DNA of 64,000 nucleotides from Okeania sp. SIO2C9 (lineage in GTDB: Bacteria > Cyanobacteriota > Cyanobacteriia > Cyanobacteriales > Microcoleaceae). The DNA is taken from the NCBI RefSeq assembly GCF_010672455.1, contig NZ_JAAHGO010000004.1, positions 62,001-126,000 on the forward strand, read 5' to 3'. The notes under the pieces are model-generated. The model was not told where the DNA came from. It was given only the letters and a program-made list of their open reading frames with translations, and did no database searches. The position numbers and the translations under genes are program-made. Numbering within the stretch: the stretch's first letter is position 1; each line of letters starts with the position of its first letter. Shown piece after piece: positions 1 to 9,502 of this stretch.

Positions 1-374
1 CAACTTAGAAAAATTAGTTCATCATGGTTGAATAAAAATGAGATTTCGCCTGTCTAAACAACGAAATAATAAGTGTTTGAGGCTTTAAAATCTTTTTAGG
101 TAATAAAATTCCTTTGATTATAGCTCTGTATATATTATCACATAAAAGCTAAAACTATTGAAATTCTGTTGGCTATTTCAGGTAATTTATCCGATTTTTT
201 GTCATCAATCTCTGACAAAGTTTAAAATCTTAAAATTAGAAGTTGAGATTGATAATTAAAACTTTTCACTTGAGCGATCGCTGAAATTAAAGAATGAGGA
301 TTAAATAAAATACAGAAATTAAAGAGCAAAAATTAAAATGTTTAAATGACGCAGAATTTGATGTTGAATGAGAA
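1..374. other. non-coding stretch, nothing recognised
   Basis: AT-rich DNA with no convincing reading frame on either strand. One HIP1-like GCGATCGC octamer lies near position 274. I see no repeat arm or RNA gene in it. Confidence 0.6.
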
Positions 375-610
375 ATGATTGACTACTCCCCGGAGGTCAG
401 TCACGGGGAAACAAGCGCAGATACTACGCAACAGGATAAATCCTTGTTGCTCCGTCTGTTCTTAGCTGACCAAAGATATACTCTTTGGGGACAAGTCAAA
501 GTGCCCCTACACAGTCTGCTTAAGTCTAAACCTAGCTTTGCGGCTTACTTTTGTGATGATATTTGCAGCCCCATTACAGTCTGCATTCACAAAACCTAAA
601 AAATAACGGG
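375..610 (-). mobile_element. IS200/IS605-type remnant: tnpB 3' scrap plus right-end hairpin
   Basis: On the minus strand, positions about 593-507 encode a peptide with the segment NADCNGAANI followed by a basic tail. This is the usual C-terminus of TnpB proteins, where NAxxNGAxNI follows the zinc ribbon. Downstream on that strand is a G/C-rich hairpin (CCCCGTG...CGGGGAGTAG, about 408-383), the type of subterminal palindrome that ends these elements. The rest of the gene is missing. The hairpin may also be the 3' part of a guide-type (omega) RNA; that is inference. Confidence 0.6.
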
Positions 611-929
611 AGGAAGTACGCAGCGCCCGTTTTAACGGCTGGTTGAATAACGACACGCGGGTAATAAAGCGTAGTAAAAATCTGCTATACTTAGAGGAAT
701 AAGGAACAAGGTTTGTCGCCATGACAAGACCGCGCTTTGCGGTGAGATTCCGGTAGACAGGAGACGGGGAATTGATTTCCTACGACGGCTGTTAGCTCCG
801 CATTCGGCACCGAAAAGCAAGTAGGCAGCTAGAGCAGCGAGAAGATTGCTCCAACCAGCGCGAGTAAAACCACTCGTGAAAGCTATAAAAAAGTAAGCTC
901 ACAGCTAAATCTTTGATTTACGCCGAGGA

Positions 930-1078
930 GTTTAGAAGTCTGCCCTTCAGGCTTTAAGCAAATGTGGATTTATGAGGGGCTGCGTGCGGAAGTAAATTCC
1001 GCACATTTATTCGCCCCGTCCCAAATGGGGGTGGACTAACCACAGAATCCAGGGTGTTTCAACCCCTGGAGATGTCAA
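930..1078 (+). mobile_element. orphan IS200/IS605-like right end, heavily structured
   Basis: Several nested palindromes occur here: GTGCGGAA/TTCCGCAC inside GGGGC/GCCCC at about 975-1020, then CCAGGG...CCCTGG followed by AGATGTCAA at 1046-1076. The tail GAATCC, stem-loop, GGAG(G)ATGTCAA recurs at about 38362-38420 (minus) and 54690-54722 (plus), so I read it as the right end of a TnpB-type element without its gene. The structured stretch upstream would match the position of an omega RNA. No protein frame is supported. Confidence 0.5.
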
Positions 1079-1106
1079 AATTATTACCACTTCTATACAA
1101 ACCACG

Positions 1107-1161
1107 CTGTCTTGATGCAGTCGCTCATGGGGGAAACCCCCAAGACCGCGCTGCATCGCTT
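1107..1161. repeat. palindromic element (GATGCAG...CTGCATC)
   Basis: An imperfect 50-bp palindrome with arms around GGGGG/CCCCC and GATGCAG/CTGCATC. It interrupts the reading frame of the adjacent tnpB pseudogene just after a KPSGKRVKR-like segment, so it looks like a secondary insertion. Confidence 0.6.
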
Positions 1162-1164
1162 TAC

Positions 1165-2266
1165 TCTTTTTCCTGACGGTTTCCAATCATTGGGTTTCTC
1201 ACCATAATTAGGCAGATTGTCACCATCTAAAAATGAAGGGGCGAATGCCATTCGCCCCTACAAGTATAGCTTTCTTCGGTTTCTATAAATATAATCCCAT
1301 ACTCTTGACATAATTGAGCTATTCTCTGTTTGAGTCTAGCTGTCGGAATTGGTAAAAATTCTGAATTACTTTTTTTTCCTAATTCTATTTCATTTTTCTG
1401 ACCTTTATTCCAACCAAATGCAATTGTACCAATAGAATTTTTGTGCGCAATGATTAATTACTATTCTGGCTGCTTTATTAATTCCCAAATCGCATTTGAC
1501 GGTTACGCTTTTCTGTAACTGCAGCTAGTTTATTTGACCAAAATCCAGTCGGTTGATTTTCTTTAATGGTTGATATCTGTTTGTTGTACCAACGATTCAT
1601 TGATTTAATCTGTTTCCCATCTACTATCAAGCTAGTATTTACATTGGATACACAGGTCAACCAATTATTTACACCATGGTCTATTCCTAAGACATTTTCT
1701 CGATCTAATTGAGGTTTAATTACCATTTCTTTTTGATAGACAAATTCCCAATAAAAACATCTATTTATGGGTAATATTCTTAGTTATTTGAGACTAGAGA
1801 ATGCTCTTATACTAGGCATGGGAATTAAAAAGCTATCTATTCCAAACCAGCGTTTACAGGTATTCCCTAATGGTACTCTAATTTGATTATCTTTAAGTTT
1901 TAATGCTTGCTTGGGGTAACTAACTGTAGCCATTCCCCCTTTTTTTCTGTAGTTAGGAATCCTTGGTATGTCTAAGATTTTTCCTTCTCTGTAGGCTTTA
2001 ATTAGACTATAATAATAGCGAAATGATTCAGCTACAGTTCTCAATATTTGTTGTGCTGCTTGAGAATATAGAACTTTATAATGATAGTTGTGTTTGTAGA
2101 CCTTTTCTAAGTAATATTTGCCAATACTAATCCTGGCTTTAAAATATAATTGTCTACCATAATATATGCCCATATTAGTGAGTTTGTGAGACTGTTCGCA
2201 CAAGAATGTTAAAATGGGAATTAATTCAGGATTTTTACCTACTAAAACTTGCTGACAACAGTACAT
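1165..2266 (-). pseudogene. decayed TnpB-family nuclease gene
   Basis: Read on the minus strand, 2266-1784 gives a TnpB N-terminal region. The segment after a break (about 1690-1490) has the RuvC-I motif GIDHGVNN. Further decayed pieces run to about 1170, including a FLDGD/LPNYGEKP stretch. At least two frame changes or stops occur. A small palindrome (1237-1262, GGGGCGAATG/CATTCGCCCC) is inserted inside the ESYT...SFLDGD region. The first block is the only long open part (160 codons). This is a dead IS200/IS605-type accessory nuclease gene, clearly divergent from the intact tnpB at the other end of the window. Confidence 0.8.
1237..1262. repeat. short palindrome GGGGCGAATG/CATTCGCCCC
   Basis: Perfect or near-perfect inverted repeat ending in CCCCTACA. 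Related palindromes (GTAGGGACGTTGCA/TGCAACGTCCCTAC type) occur near 43088, 54280, 55084 and 60293, and within the insertion at 31324-31401. This copy splits tnpB pseudogene sequence, so it moved in after the gene. Confidence 0.7.
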
Positions 2267-2601
2267 TTGAAATGGGCATACCGAACAATAATTGTAGGTA
2301 ATAATAGCACAGAAAAACTAAAGTTGTCTAGTCTAAACGACTCCCTTGTTTTCATCCCCTGGTTAAAATACGGGGGCCTTCAACGTCGCTTTTCGGTAAT
2401 TAGTGGAATTAACAACAGAGGTTGACAAACAAAATTCTGATATTCTAACTTCCTGACTCCTGACTCATGACTCATGACTCCTGACTCCTAACTAGACTTA
2501 TCTAACTTTTTAGAGAGCAAATGGTATTATTTACAGACCGAGGCGTTTTTGTCTATCCAATGATAAAATCTCTCAAAAATAATATCTGCCTATTCATCTG
2601 A
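2267..2601. other. spacer with hairpin and tandem repeats
   Basis: A CCCC/GGGG hairpin lies at about 2356-2377 (CCCCTGG...ACGGGGG) and could be an end of the adjacent decayed element. Short tandem repeats of the CTCCTGA/CTCATGA heptamer type lie at about 2452-2488. No gene is seen. Confidence 0.5.
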
Positions 2602-3750
2602 ATGCATATTGCTTGGCTTGGAAAAAAATATCCTTTTTGTGGCAACGTTACCTACTCTAGAGAAATAACCAATGCTCTATTAGACCGGGGCTATCAGGTT
2701 AGCTTTCTTCATTTTGCTACTGAAGATAATGAACCTGATAAATGGCCAAGATTTCATGAAGTGTCTCTTCCTTGTATCTACAAATCTCAGGGTTATATCA
2801 TACCTACCCTTAAATCTAGCAAAGTTTTGAGTGAGGCTTTACAGAAACTCAAGCCTGATATTGTCCATGCTTCTTTAACTCTTTCTCCTCTTGATTTTTT
2901 ACTACCTGAAATTTGCGAAGAGCTAAATATCCCTTTAGTTGCTACTTTTCATGCCCAGTTTGATAGTAAACCGCGTAATATTAAATCTGGGACTCAATTT
3001 TTGGCTTATCAGTTATATGCTCCTTTTTTGGCACATTATGACCGAGTTATTATTTTTTCTGAAATACAGCGAGATTTCTTGGTGAAATTAGGAGTCCCTA
3101 GCCAAAAGGTAGCAGTAATTCCCAATGGGGTTGATGTAGATAAATATTGTCCTGGTATGTCTAGTCTCAAGGCTGAGTTAAATGCTCAACGTATATTTCT
3201 ATATTTAGGTCGTATTTCTACGGCTAAGAATGTTGAATCTCTACTTAAGGCTTGGAAACATTCTGATATGGGAGATGGTAGCCATTTGATTATTGTTGGT
3301 GATGGACCATTAGCTGCTTCTTTGCAAATGTTTTATAGCGATGTGAAGGGAGTTAGTTGGTTTGGATATGTGAGTGATGAACAACGACGGATAGAAATTT
3401 TGCGTGGTGCGGATGTGTTTATTTTACCTTCTTTGGTTGAGGGTTTGTCTTTGGCTTTGTTGGAAGCAATGTCTTGTGGTTTGGCTTGTGTGGCGACGGA
3501 TGCTGGTGCTGATGGTGAGGTGTTGGAAAATGGTGCGGGTATAATTTTGAATACTCATAATGTTACTACTCAGTTGCAAACTTTATTGCCTTTGTTTAAG
3601 GATCATCCTGAATTAACTACTCTTTTGGGTCAAAAAGCGCGTCGGAGAGTTTTAGAACGTTATACTTTGAGTAGAAATATTGCTCAATTGGAAATGCTTT
3701 ATGCTGAAGTTTTACGAGAAAGAAATCTAAAGTTGAGTAGTTTGATTTAA
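2602..3750 (+). CDS. glycosyltransferase family 4 (GT-B fold)
   Basis: The product has 382 residues, a normal GT4 length. The N-terminal half starts MHIAWLGKKYPFCGNV, a typical first Rossmann strand with a glycine-containing loop. The C-terminal half has IPNGVDVDKY, YLGRIS, a GDGP turn and the donor-binding block PSLVEGLSLALLEAMSCG with the EX7E pair. It should move a sugar from a nucleotide donor to a glycan or lipid at the cytoplasmic side of the membrane; the substrate cannot be told. The ATG is the first plausible start. It stands alone between a decayed IS element and a pseudogene, so no pathway partner is visible. Confidence 0.85.
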   Translation: MHIAWLGKKYPFCGNVTYSREITNALLDRGYQVSFLHFATEDNEPDKWPRFHEVSLPCIYKSQGYIIPTLKSSKVLSEALQKLKPDIVHASLTLSPLDFLLPEICEELNIPLVATFHAQFDSKPRNIKSGTQFLAYQLYAPFLAHYDRVIIFSEIQRDFLVKLGVPSQKVAVIPNGVDVDKYCPGMSSLKAELNAQRIFLYLGRISTAKNVESLLKAWKHSDMGDGSHLIIVGDGPLAASLQMFYSDVKGVSWFGYVSDEQRRIEILRGADVFILPSLVEGLSLALLEAMSCGLACVATDAGADGEVLENGAGIILNTHNVTTQLQTLLPLFKDHPELTTLLGQKARRRVLERYTLSRNIAQLEMLYAEVLRERNLKLSSLI

Positions 3751-3966
3751 GGAAGAATGCTTTAGTTATCTAGGAGAGAAGGAAGAAGAAAGAAGGAAAG
3801 TATATGAGTCTATAGAACCCATTTGGTATCTTTTATTGAAATACAAATGTTTCAGGAAAGCCGTTTTAAGAAGCCTAAAAACTATACGCAATAGAAGAGA
3901 AAAATTTCACTATCGATTGATTAGTAATTTTGCTTCATAGATATAATCTTTTCCTTCTCTTTTTAT

Positions 3967-4854
3967 TTATTGGAAGTATTCTCTAATTGATTCTATTCCT
4001 TTTTCAGCAACTTCTATTGGTGGAGTTTCTAGGGGATTACGACTTACATCAAGCTGAATTAAGTTGGTCAGTGTAGTGATAGATTCCGGGATGGTTGTCA
4101 ATTGGTTACCACTTAAATCAAGTTCAGCTAAATTGGTGAGTTTAGTGATAGATTTTGGAATGGTTTTTAATTGATTACTACTTAAATAAAGCCAAGTTAA
4201 ATTGGTAATTTTCGTGATAAATTCCGGGATATTTGTCAATTGGTTACCACTTAAATCAAGGCAAGTTAAATTGGTAAGTTTAGTGATAGATTCCGGGATA
4301 GTTTTTAATTTATTATCACTTAAATTAAGCTCAGTTAAATTGGTTAATTTAGAGATAGATTTCGGGATAGTTGTCAATTGGCTAGCACTTAAATTAAGCT
4401 CAGTTAAATTGGTAAGTTTAGTGATAGATTACGGGATAGTTTTTAATTTATTATAACTTAAATAAAGCTGAGTTAAATTAGTTAGTTTAGTGATAGATTC
4501 CGGAATGGTTTTAAATTGATTCTCACTTAAAGAAAGTTCAGTTAAGTTGGTTATTTTAGAGATAGATTCCAGCACAGTTGTTAATTGATTACCACTTAAA
4601 TAAAGACAAGTTAAATTGGTTAATTTAGAGATAGATTCCGGAATAGTTGTTAATTGATTATCACTTAAATTTAATAATTATAGCTGCTCTAATTCCCAAA
4701 CCTCAGTAGGAATTTCAGTTAATTTTTCATCATCTCTGCTAGAAAAATTATTACTTAAGTATAACTCCTTAAGTTTGTTTTCTTTAGCGATCTGTATTCT
4801 TTCTCGAAAATTTTGCGGTATATGATTCTAATTATTTGTGTTAGGAGAATTCAT
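3967..4854 (-). pseudogene. leucine-rich-repeat protein, three in-frame stops
   Basis: One continuous minus-strand frame of 296 codons encodes about ten 23-residue leucine-rich repeats with the unit LTNLTxLxLSxNxLxTIPESI, ending in a capping segment EVAEKGIESIREYFQ. Three stop codons interrupt it without any frame change: TAG about seven codons after the ATG at 4854, TAA near the start of the repeats, and TAA replacing the Glu of a PES triplet near 4433. The last open part (4377-3967, 136 codons) could be restarted from an internal ATG. Such proteins are usually binding scaffolds, sometimes the LRR arm of ROCO GTPases; no GTPase domain is nearby. DNA-level identity between repeat units suggests recent unit duplication. 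Confidence 0.8.
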
Positions 4855-5174
4855 AAGTTGATAATGAATAATGGATAATTAGGGTATTGTAGCATTTCCC
4901 AAAGTTATGAAGTACATTGACAATCCCCCTAAATCCCCCGTTTAACAAAAAGCGCAGCATCTTATGACTTCCCCCTTTCTAAGGGGGACGGGAGGGGGAT
5001 TAATAAAGGGGGACTTTGAAGGATACCCCCTGCTTTCAAAGTGAGGGGAGTGGGGATATAAACTAGAGATTTAAAAAACTCTTTAATTATCAATTATTCA
5101 TTATCAATTATCAATTATCAATTGTTAAAAAGATTATCCCAAAAACTTTTTACTTTACCGATCGCCCCTTCAGA
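4855..5174. other. spacer with CCCCCTAAATCCCCC-type palindrome
   Basis: Positions about 4921-5055 hold a complex inverted repeat built from CCCCC/GGGGG blocks (CCCCCTAAATCCCCC and GGGGGATT). A run of ATTATCAATTATC repeats lies at 5088-5122. No gene is seen. Confidence 0.6.
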
Positions 5175-5485
5175 ATGCCAACCATTTTTTGCCTATTCCA
5201 ATACATAACCAGATACAGTTTCTATCTCTGTTTCTATTAAACAGTCTTTGTAAGCTTACATATTATTTTTCCCATTCTTAACCAAGTAAGCGATCGCCTC
5301 GACAGAATCTAATTTATCTCTTTCCAAAGTCTCTATTTTGAAATTTTTCCCCATCTAACAATATTACCTCCATTAGCATGACAACCTACACAATGAATCT
5401 GAAAAAGTTCCGCACCTTCTGTCATTTATGCACCTAATGCATTAGGCATTTTCGTAACATGGAAAAACATAAATATTAATAACAG
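5175..5485 (-). pseudogene. petJ: decayed second copy of cytochrome c6 (petJ)
   Basis: The minus strand aligns along almost its whole length with the intact petJ at 9359-9024. It keeps a haem-binding CVGCH, then GNIVRW, DSVEAIAYLVKNGKNNM, ETEIETVSGYVL and a C-terminal AKNGW. It carries several in-frame stops (TAA in the signal-peptide region, TAG or TAA in later parts, one where the active copy has Ser after the haem-ligand Met) and a small deletion after GNIVRW. The 5' end stops where a CTTACGCA-ended repeat begins at 5487. It is a dead duplicate about 3.8 kb from the live gene. Confidence 0.85.
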
Positions 5486-5486
5486 A

Positions 5487-5588
5487 ACTTACGCATAAAC
5501 CAGGTTTACCGACTAAATTTCGTGGTTTAAAAAACAATAATTAGGGCAATAAACCGGGTTTCTTTTTTAGGTGCGTAAGTCCTGTTAA
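5487..5588. repeat. short element with CTTACGCA/TGCGTAAG ends
   Basis: The inverted ends ACTTACGCA and TGCGTAAGTCCTG flank about 80 bp containing an AAACCAGGTTTA/TAAACCGGGTTT inner palindrome. Further members with the same ends are at 21534-21651, 53515-53607, 54104-54342, 54764-54899 and 57193-57313. This copy abuts the 5' end of the petJ pseudogene. Confidence 0.7.
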
Positions 5589-5936
5589 ATTTATTGATGC
5601 TAAACTACTTAGTAAGTCAATAAGAGCAATTCTAAGTATGGAGCAAAAAGTCTCTTCCTTTCTGATTTGAGTCTTAGAGTATTTTCTCTTATCATCATCA
5701 ATAATTCTAATACCAAGCAACTTTTTGTCTAAGCATTCAGCTATTAGCATTCAGCTCTCAGCAATAAAACTTAATTAAGCAAGTATTCGCTTAACTTCTC
5801 CTACATTTTCAAATATCTGAAGCACAAGAGCAACGAAATTGACTTGTTAACTAAAGGTAATAAAGCTGACTGCTGTTTGCGCAGCATTCCGTAGGAAATG
5901 CTTACCTTTTTGTTATTCTAGCTAAACTTAAAAAAA
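5589..5936. other. spacer, no supported gene
   Basis: Holds tandem repeats of the CAGCTATTAGCATT type at about 5738-5762. It also has a copy of the dispersed 25-bp motif containing GCGCAGCATTCCGTAGGAA at about 5878-5897. A 69-codon minus-strand frame here runs into the neighbouring repeat and has no recognisable feature. Confidence 0.5.
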
Positions 5937-6575
5937 CTAATGAAAAGAATTACTATGCCTAATTAAACTCATAAATTCTTGACGAGTTTTCTCCTCATCA
6001 GCAAAAACACCACGCATAGCGCTAGTAGTTGTCCAAGAACCTGGTTTTTGTACTCCACGCATGACCATGCACATATGAGTTGCTTCAACAACTACAGCAA
6101 CACCTAAAGGCTTAAGTAATCCTTGAAGTGCATCAGCTATTTGTGCTGTTAGACGTTCTTGTACCTGTAAACGTCGGGCATACATTTCACAAATTCGAGC
6201 AATTTTTGATAGTCCAATTACTTTTCCATTGGGAATATATGCTACATGAGCGCGACCAATAATAGGCAAAATATGATGCTCGCAAGAGCTAAAAAGATCG
6301 ATATCTCGAACTAAAACCATTTCTGAGATATCTTCATTAAAGACAGCTCCATTCAGCAATTCATCTAGAGATTGATGATAACCTGAAGTTAGAAATTTTA
6401 GTGCTTTTACCACCCGTTTAGGAGTATCTAATAATCCTTCTCGGTCTGGATTTTCTCCTAATCCTATTAATAAAGTTCTCACCGCTTGAATCATTTCAGC
6501 TTCTGTAACAGGAGGCTGAGATTTTGTTTTCAATTCATCGGTAGAAACAAATTCTGGAGCGATTGGTAAAGTCAT
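5937..6575 (-). CDS. folE: GTP cyclohydrolase I (FolE type)
   Basis: The 212-residue product matches bacterial FolE in length and motifs. It catalyses GTP to 7,8-dihydroneopterin triphosphate, the first step to folate and pterins. The zinc ligands are visible as CEHH (Cys98, His101) and HMCM (Cys169), and the [18 protein letters not shown] segment is typical of the family. It lies 373 bp downstream of, and on the same strand as, a COG0523 GTPase. In other cyanobacteria a second folE sits in a Zur-controlled zinc-stress set with such a GTPase, and this copy may be that paralogue (inference). The zinc ligands are intact, so it is not the zinc-free FolE2 type. Confidence 0.93.
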   Translation of the reverse strand: MTLPIAPEFVSTDELKTKSQPPVTEAEMIQAVRTLLIGLGENPDREGLLDTPKRVVKALKFLTSGYHQSLDELLNGAVFNEDISEMVLVRDIDLFSSCEHHILPIIGRAHVAYIPNGKVIGLSKIARICEMYARRLQVQERLTAQIADALQGLLKPLGVAVVVEATHMCMVMRGVQKPGSWTTTSAMRGVFADEEKTRQEFMSLIRHSNSFH

Positions 6576-6948
6576 AGTTCAAAGGTTTGAAGGTTAATAT
6601 TTTTTTGGATAGTTTGGCAGATATTTTCCAACATAAAGTCAGATTAATTATGAGGAATATTATCTGGTATTTATCCTAGAATAGCTGGGTTTAATTTGTC
6701 ACTCCAATTTGAAAAAATAATTTGCTCGAATGATAAGTATGCTCAAAAGACAAGTGCAGGAGATTTCTCTTTGACAAAGCGGTCAGACCCCGCGACGACT
6801 TCAGTCGCACCTGGTAGTACACCAAGAGAAAAAAATAATTTCTGCCCTAAAAACTGGTATTGAAACCATTCATTCTGACTCGGTCTTCTTGACTCCTGAA
6901 TTCTCAGAAATACCTAGCTATTTGTAACAAACATTTATTAAAATTGTA
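6576..6948. other. spacer between COG0523 GTPase and folE
   Basis: AT-rich DNA with a GC-richer patch at about 6775-6830 containing short inverted repeats. I do not see a convincing Zur-type palindrome here, so folE may depend on readthrough from upstream or on its own unrecognised promoter. Confidence 0.4.
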
Positions 6949-7947
6949 TCACATAGTTAGACAGTTTGTTAAATCTTGTTGAATCATTAATGGATTCAAA
7001 TTTCGTCCAATTAATACTAACTGATTTGTCGGAGTGGTTGACCATTCCTCTACTTGCATATCATAGCGTTTGCCGCTCAATTGAAATATATGTTTTGATT
7101 CACTTTCTTTGAACCAAAGAATTCCTTTTGCCCTAAATATATTCTCTGGTAACTTCTCTATAAAATTCTGTTGAAATTTGAGGGCAGAAAAAGGTCTTTT
7201 ACTTTGGAATGAAATAGATGTAAAACCATCATTTATTAGATGATCTCTAGGAATTTTTTGTAGTTCATGCTGATTATTATTATCTTCTAGAGAATAAGGT
7301 TGAAGCTTGGATAGATTTACATCTAAAATTAAGTGTAATGGTATCTTGCTGTACTCACTTCTCAAAACCCTAGCTCCATTATTTATAGTTTTAATATAAG
7401 ACTCTAAATAATCTACTTGATCTTGGGAAGCTAAATCTGTTTTATTGAGTAAAATAATATCCCCATAAGCAATCTGTTTAAAAGCTGCTTCACTATCAAA
7501 ATGGTCTGGTGTAAAATTTTCACAATCCACTAAAGTCAGTACAGAATCTAAGTGAGTTAAATCTTTTAACTCTGTACTCAAAAAAGTTAACATAATTGGA
7601 AAGGGGTCTGCTAAACCAGTGGTTTCTATAATTAAATAATCAATTTTTTCATCCCGTTCTAAAACTTGGTAGACTGTATCTACTAATCCTTCGTTGAGAG
7701 TACAACAAATACAACCATTGCTAAGTTCTACCATATTTTCATTAATATCTACTAATAACTGACTATCTATATTAATGTCCCCAAATTCATTAACTAATAC
7801 TGCAACTTTTAAGTTCTGCTTATTATGCAAAATTTGATTTATTAAGGTTGTTTTGCCACTGCCTAGAAATCCAGTAATAATAGTAACTGGCATCCCTCTT
7901 TTAGGAATATCTAATTGTAGTGAATTATTCATTATGGCTAAATTCAT
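6949..7947 (-). CDS. COG0523/CobW-family metal-chaperone GTPase
   Basis: The 332-residue product has Walker A GFLGSGKT (residues about 26-33), the family signature GCICC (Cys79, Cys81, Cys82; CxCC), ETTGLADP as Walker B and switch region, and NKTD as the guanine-specificity motif. A C-terminal CobW_C domain follows from about residue 230, with SFQSKRPF at its start. These G3E GTPases deliver or insert a metal, often zinc, into client proteins. The next gene on the same strand is folE, a known client type for zinc-stress members, and a Zur-box-like site lies upstream. A cobalt or nickel role is possible but less supported by context. Confidence 0.88.
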   Translation of the reverse strand: MNLAIMNNSLQLDIPKRGMPVTIITGFLGSGKTTLINQILHNKQNLKVAVLVNEFGDINIDSQLLVDINENMVELSNGCICCTLNEGLVDTVYQVLERDEKIDYLIIETTGLADPFPIMLTFLSTELKDLTHLDSVLTLVDCENFTPDHFDSEAAFKQIAYGDIILLNKTDLASQDQVDYLESYIKTINNGARVLRSEYSKIPLHLILDVNLSKLQPYSLEDNNNQHELQKIPRDHLINDGFTSISFQSKRPFSALKFQQNFIEKLPENIFRAKGILWFKESESKHIFQLSGKRYDMQVEEWSTTPTNQLVLIGRNLNPLMIQQDLTNCLTM

Positions 7948-8209
7948 TGACGAAGACAGCTACTCTTAAATCTTGCTGACGATCGAAAAATACGATCAAG
8001 CAAGGTTGTTTTGTTACTAACAAGAAAACCAGTCATTTCAGTTATTAGTTATCAGTAACTCTGGCTGTTTGCGCAGCATTCGGTAGGAAAGCATTGTTAA
8101 TATGAGTTGCTGACTAGCTGGAAAGTTGCTATTTCTAGTTGACTTAAGAGATTCTTTGAGCTGGTTTGCTTCATTTCATTATATGGATATTTTACTTTTG
8201 GGGTCTCTA

Positions 8210-8224
8210 TGATAATCATCATCA
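8210..8224 (-). promoter_or_regulatory. candidate Zur box upstream of COG0523 gene
   Basis: The 15-bp site TGATAATCATCATCA fits the cyanobacterial Zur-type 7-1-7 palindrome TGATAATnATTATCA with one mismatch. It lies about 265 bp before the start of the COG0523 GTPase gene. The distance is longer than usual and nothing else is coded between. The call rests on pattern match and context only. Confidence 0.45.
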
Positions 8225-8588
8225 TAATCAAAATTTTACATCTAGTCAATTCAATGGAGATTCGAGAAAATTTTCATTAATAGAGTGACAAACGCCTCAA
8301 TCTTATTTTTGAATGGCCGTTGATAATTGATGGGATAATCGTGATGTCCATTGGCATAGTTTGTTTCAACAATTAATAATGAATAATTACCTCTCCATGA
8401 ATTGAAGAGGATTGACAAATTCATGAAAATTTTTTTTATTATCCCCTATCCAAGGGGAGGCGCATACCCACAATTTTTCGGTAAAAACTTGGGAAATATC
8501 TACATTTTTCTTTCTTTCAAATCTTCTTCTTTACGCGTAAATTTTGACAAAGATTCTTGGCTATACTTATCCATAGATCGTTAATTAA
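8225..8588. other. spacer with dispersed-repeat fragments
   Basis: Part of the ACCTCTCC...AGGGGAGG repeat family is present (about 8386-8487, with the TTTTTCGGTAA-type end). A 60-codon frame lies inside it and is not considered a gene. Confidence 0.5.
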
Positions 8589-8863
8589 TTGATAATTGAT
8601 AATTGATAATTACCTCTGGTTAAAACCGTTACGGAATTGAATATAAGGAAATATTATTTCTTCACAGGAGTCGATTGGATATGGCTCCGAGACCTCGCCA
8701 TCCCACCCTACGGGAAGCTCCGAAGATCGACCGCTGTCTTGGTTGATTGGATATGGCGAGGGGACCTCGCCATCCCTCAACCGCTTTTTTTCCCTTAAAA
8801 GGGTCGGCTTTAAACCAGAGTTATTGAATTATTAATTATTAATTATTAATTATTCGGTAAGAA
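8589..8863. repeat. dispersed 270-bp palindromic element (TTCGGTAA family)
   Basis: The element starts in ATTGATAATTACCTCTGG and ends in TTAATTATTCGGTAA. Inside are a CGTTACGGAATTG segment, the block GATTGGATATGG followed by an inverted GCGAGG/CCTCGC, and AAAAGGG before the end. The same order of modules is found at 29866-30042, 53913-54100 and, inverted and interrupted, at 38205-38695. Shorter relatives are at 9503-9662, 10188-10405, 15689-15835, 22537-22712 and 52319-52522. Confidence 0.7.
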
Positions 8864-9023
8864 TAGGGGAACAGTAAGTCATATACACTATAATAGACAT
8901 CTCTAATAATCAAAAATAAAATTAATTATTGTACATAAATCATCAATTATTTCTCCCTACTCCCTACTTCCTCTTTTCTGGAGATGTGTAATGTTTAAAT
9001 ATTAGCTTTTATAGCTATATCTA

Positions 9024-9359
9024 TTAACGCCAAGCATTTTCTGCCTGCTTCAACACATAACCAGATACAGTTTCTATCTCTGTTTCTGTTAAACGGTCTT
9101 TGTAAGCTGACATATTATTTTTTCCATTCTTAACCAAGTAAGCGATCGCCTCAACAGAATCTAATTTATTTCTTTTCAAAGTTCCTATTTTTAAGTTTTT
9201 CCACCATCTAACAATATTGCCTCCTCTGGCATGACATCCAGCACAATTAATTTGAAAAATTTCTGCTCCTTTGGCTGTTTCTGCTGCTAATGCAGGGGGC
9301 ATTTCTATAAAATTTATCAATGTGAATATTAATAAGCAAACTGTAATTATTTTTTTCAT
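9024..9359 (-). CDS. petJ: cytochrome c6, thylakoid-lumen electron carrier
   Basis: The 111-residue precursor has a signal peptide (residues 1-25, ending PPALA) followed by a c-type haem site CAGCH (Cys39, Cys42, His43). The sixth ligand is Met83 in NNMSAY. It moves electrons from cytochrome b6f to photosystem I and replaces plastocyanin when copper is low. The mature length of about 86 residues is normal. A decayed duplicate lies at 5485-5175. A DUF3122-like gene lies upstream on the same strand, separated by a repeat, so co-transcription is uncertain. Confidence 0.93.
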   Translation of the reverse strand: MKKIITVCLLIFTLINFIEMPPALAAETAKGAEIFQINCAGCHARGGNIVRWWKNLKIGTLKRNKLDSVEAIAYLVKNGKNNMSAYKDRLTETEIETVSGYVLKQAENAWR

Positions 9360-9502
9360 TTTTTTATCCTAAATTAATCTCAATTATAGCAGGGAACAGG
9401 GAATAGTTGGAAAAACATTTCCTAGTCTAAGATTGATCGTCAGTAATTTTCCTAACCAATTCTTTCTGAGCTAGAATACATTCAACAATTAATAATTAAT
9501 AA

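Noticed and set aside
3967-4854. Alternative genetic code explaining the in-frame stops
   Set aside because: Intact genes in the window (ftsH, folE, FAAL) end normally at TAA, TAG and TGA with no sign of readthrough. The stops cluster in a few genes, so decay is the simpler reading.
5541-5750. 69-codon minus-strand frame
   Set aside because: The last 12 codons lie in a CTTACGCA-ended repeat and no motif or ribosome-binding site supports it.
8402-8584. 60-codon plus-strand frame
   Set aside because: Lies in repeat-derived sequence (ATCCCCTATCCAAGGGGAGG palindrome). Translation shows no feature.
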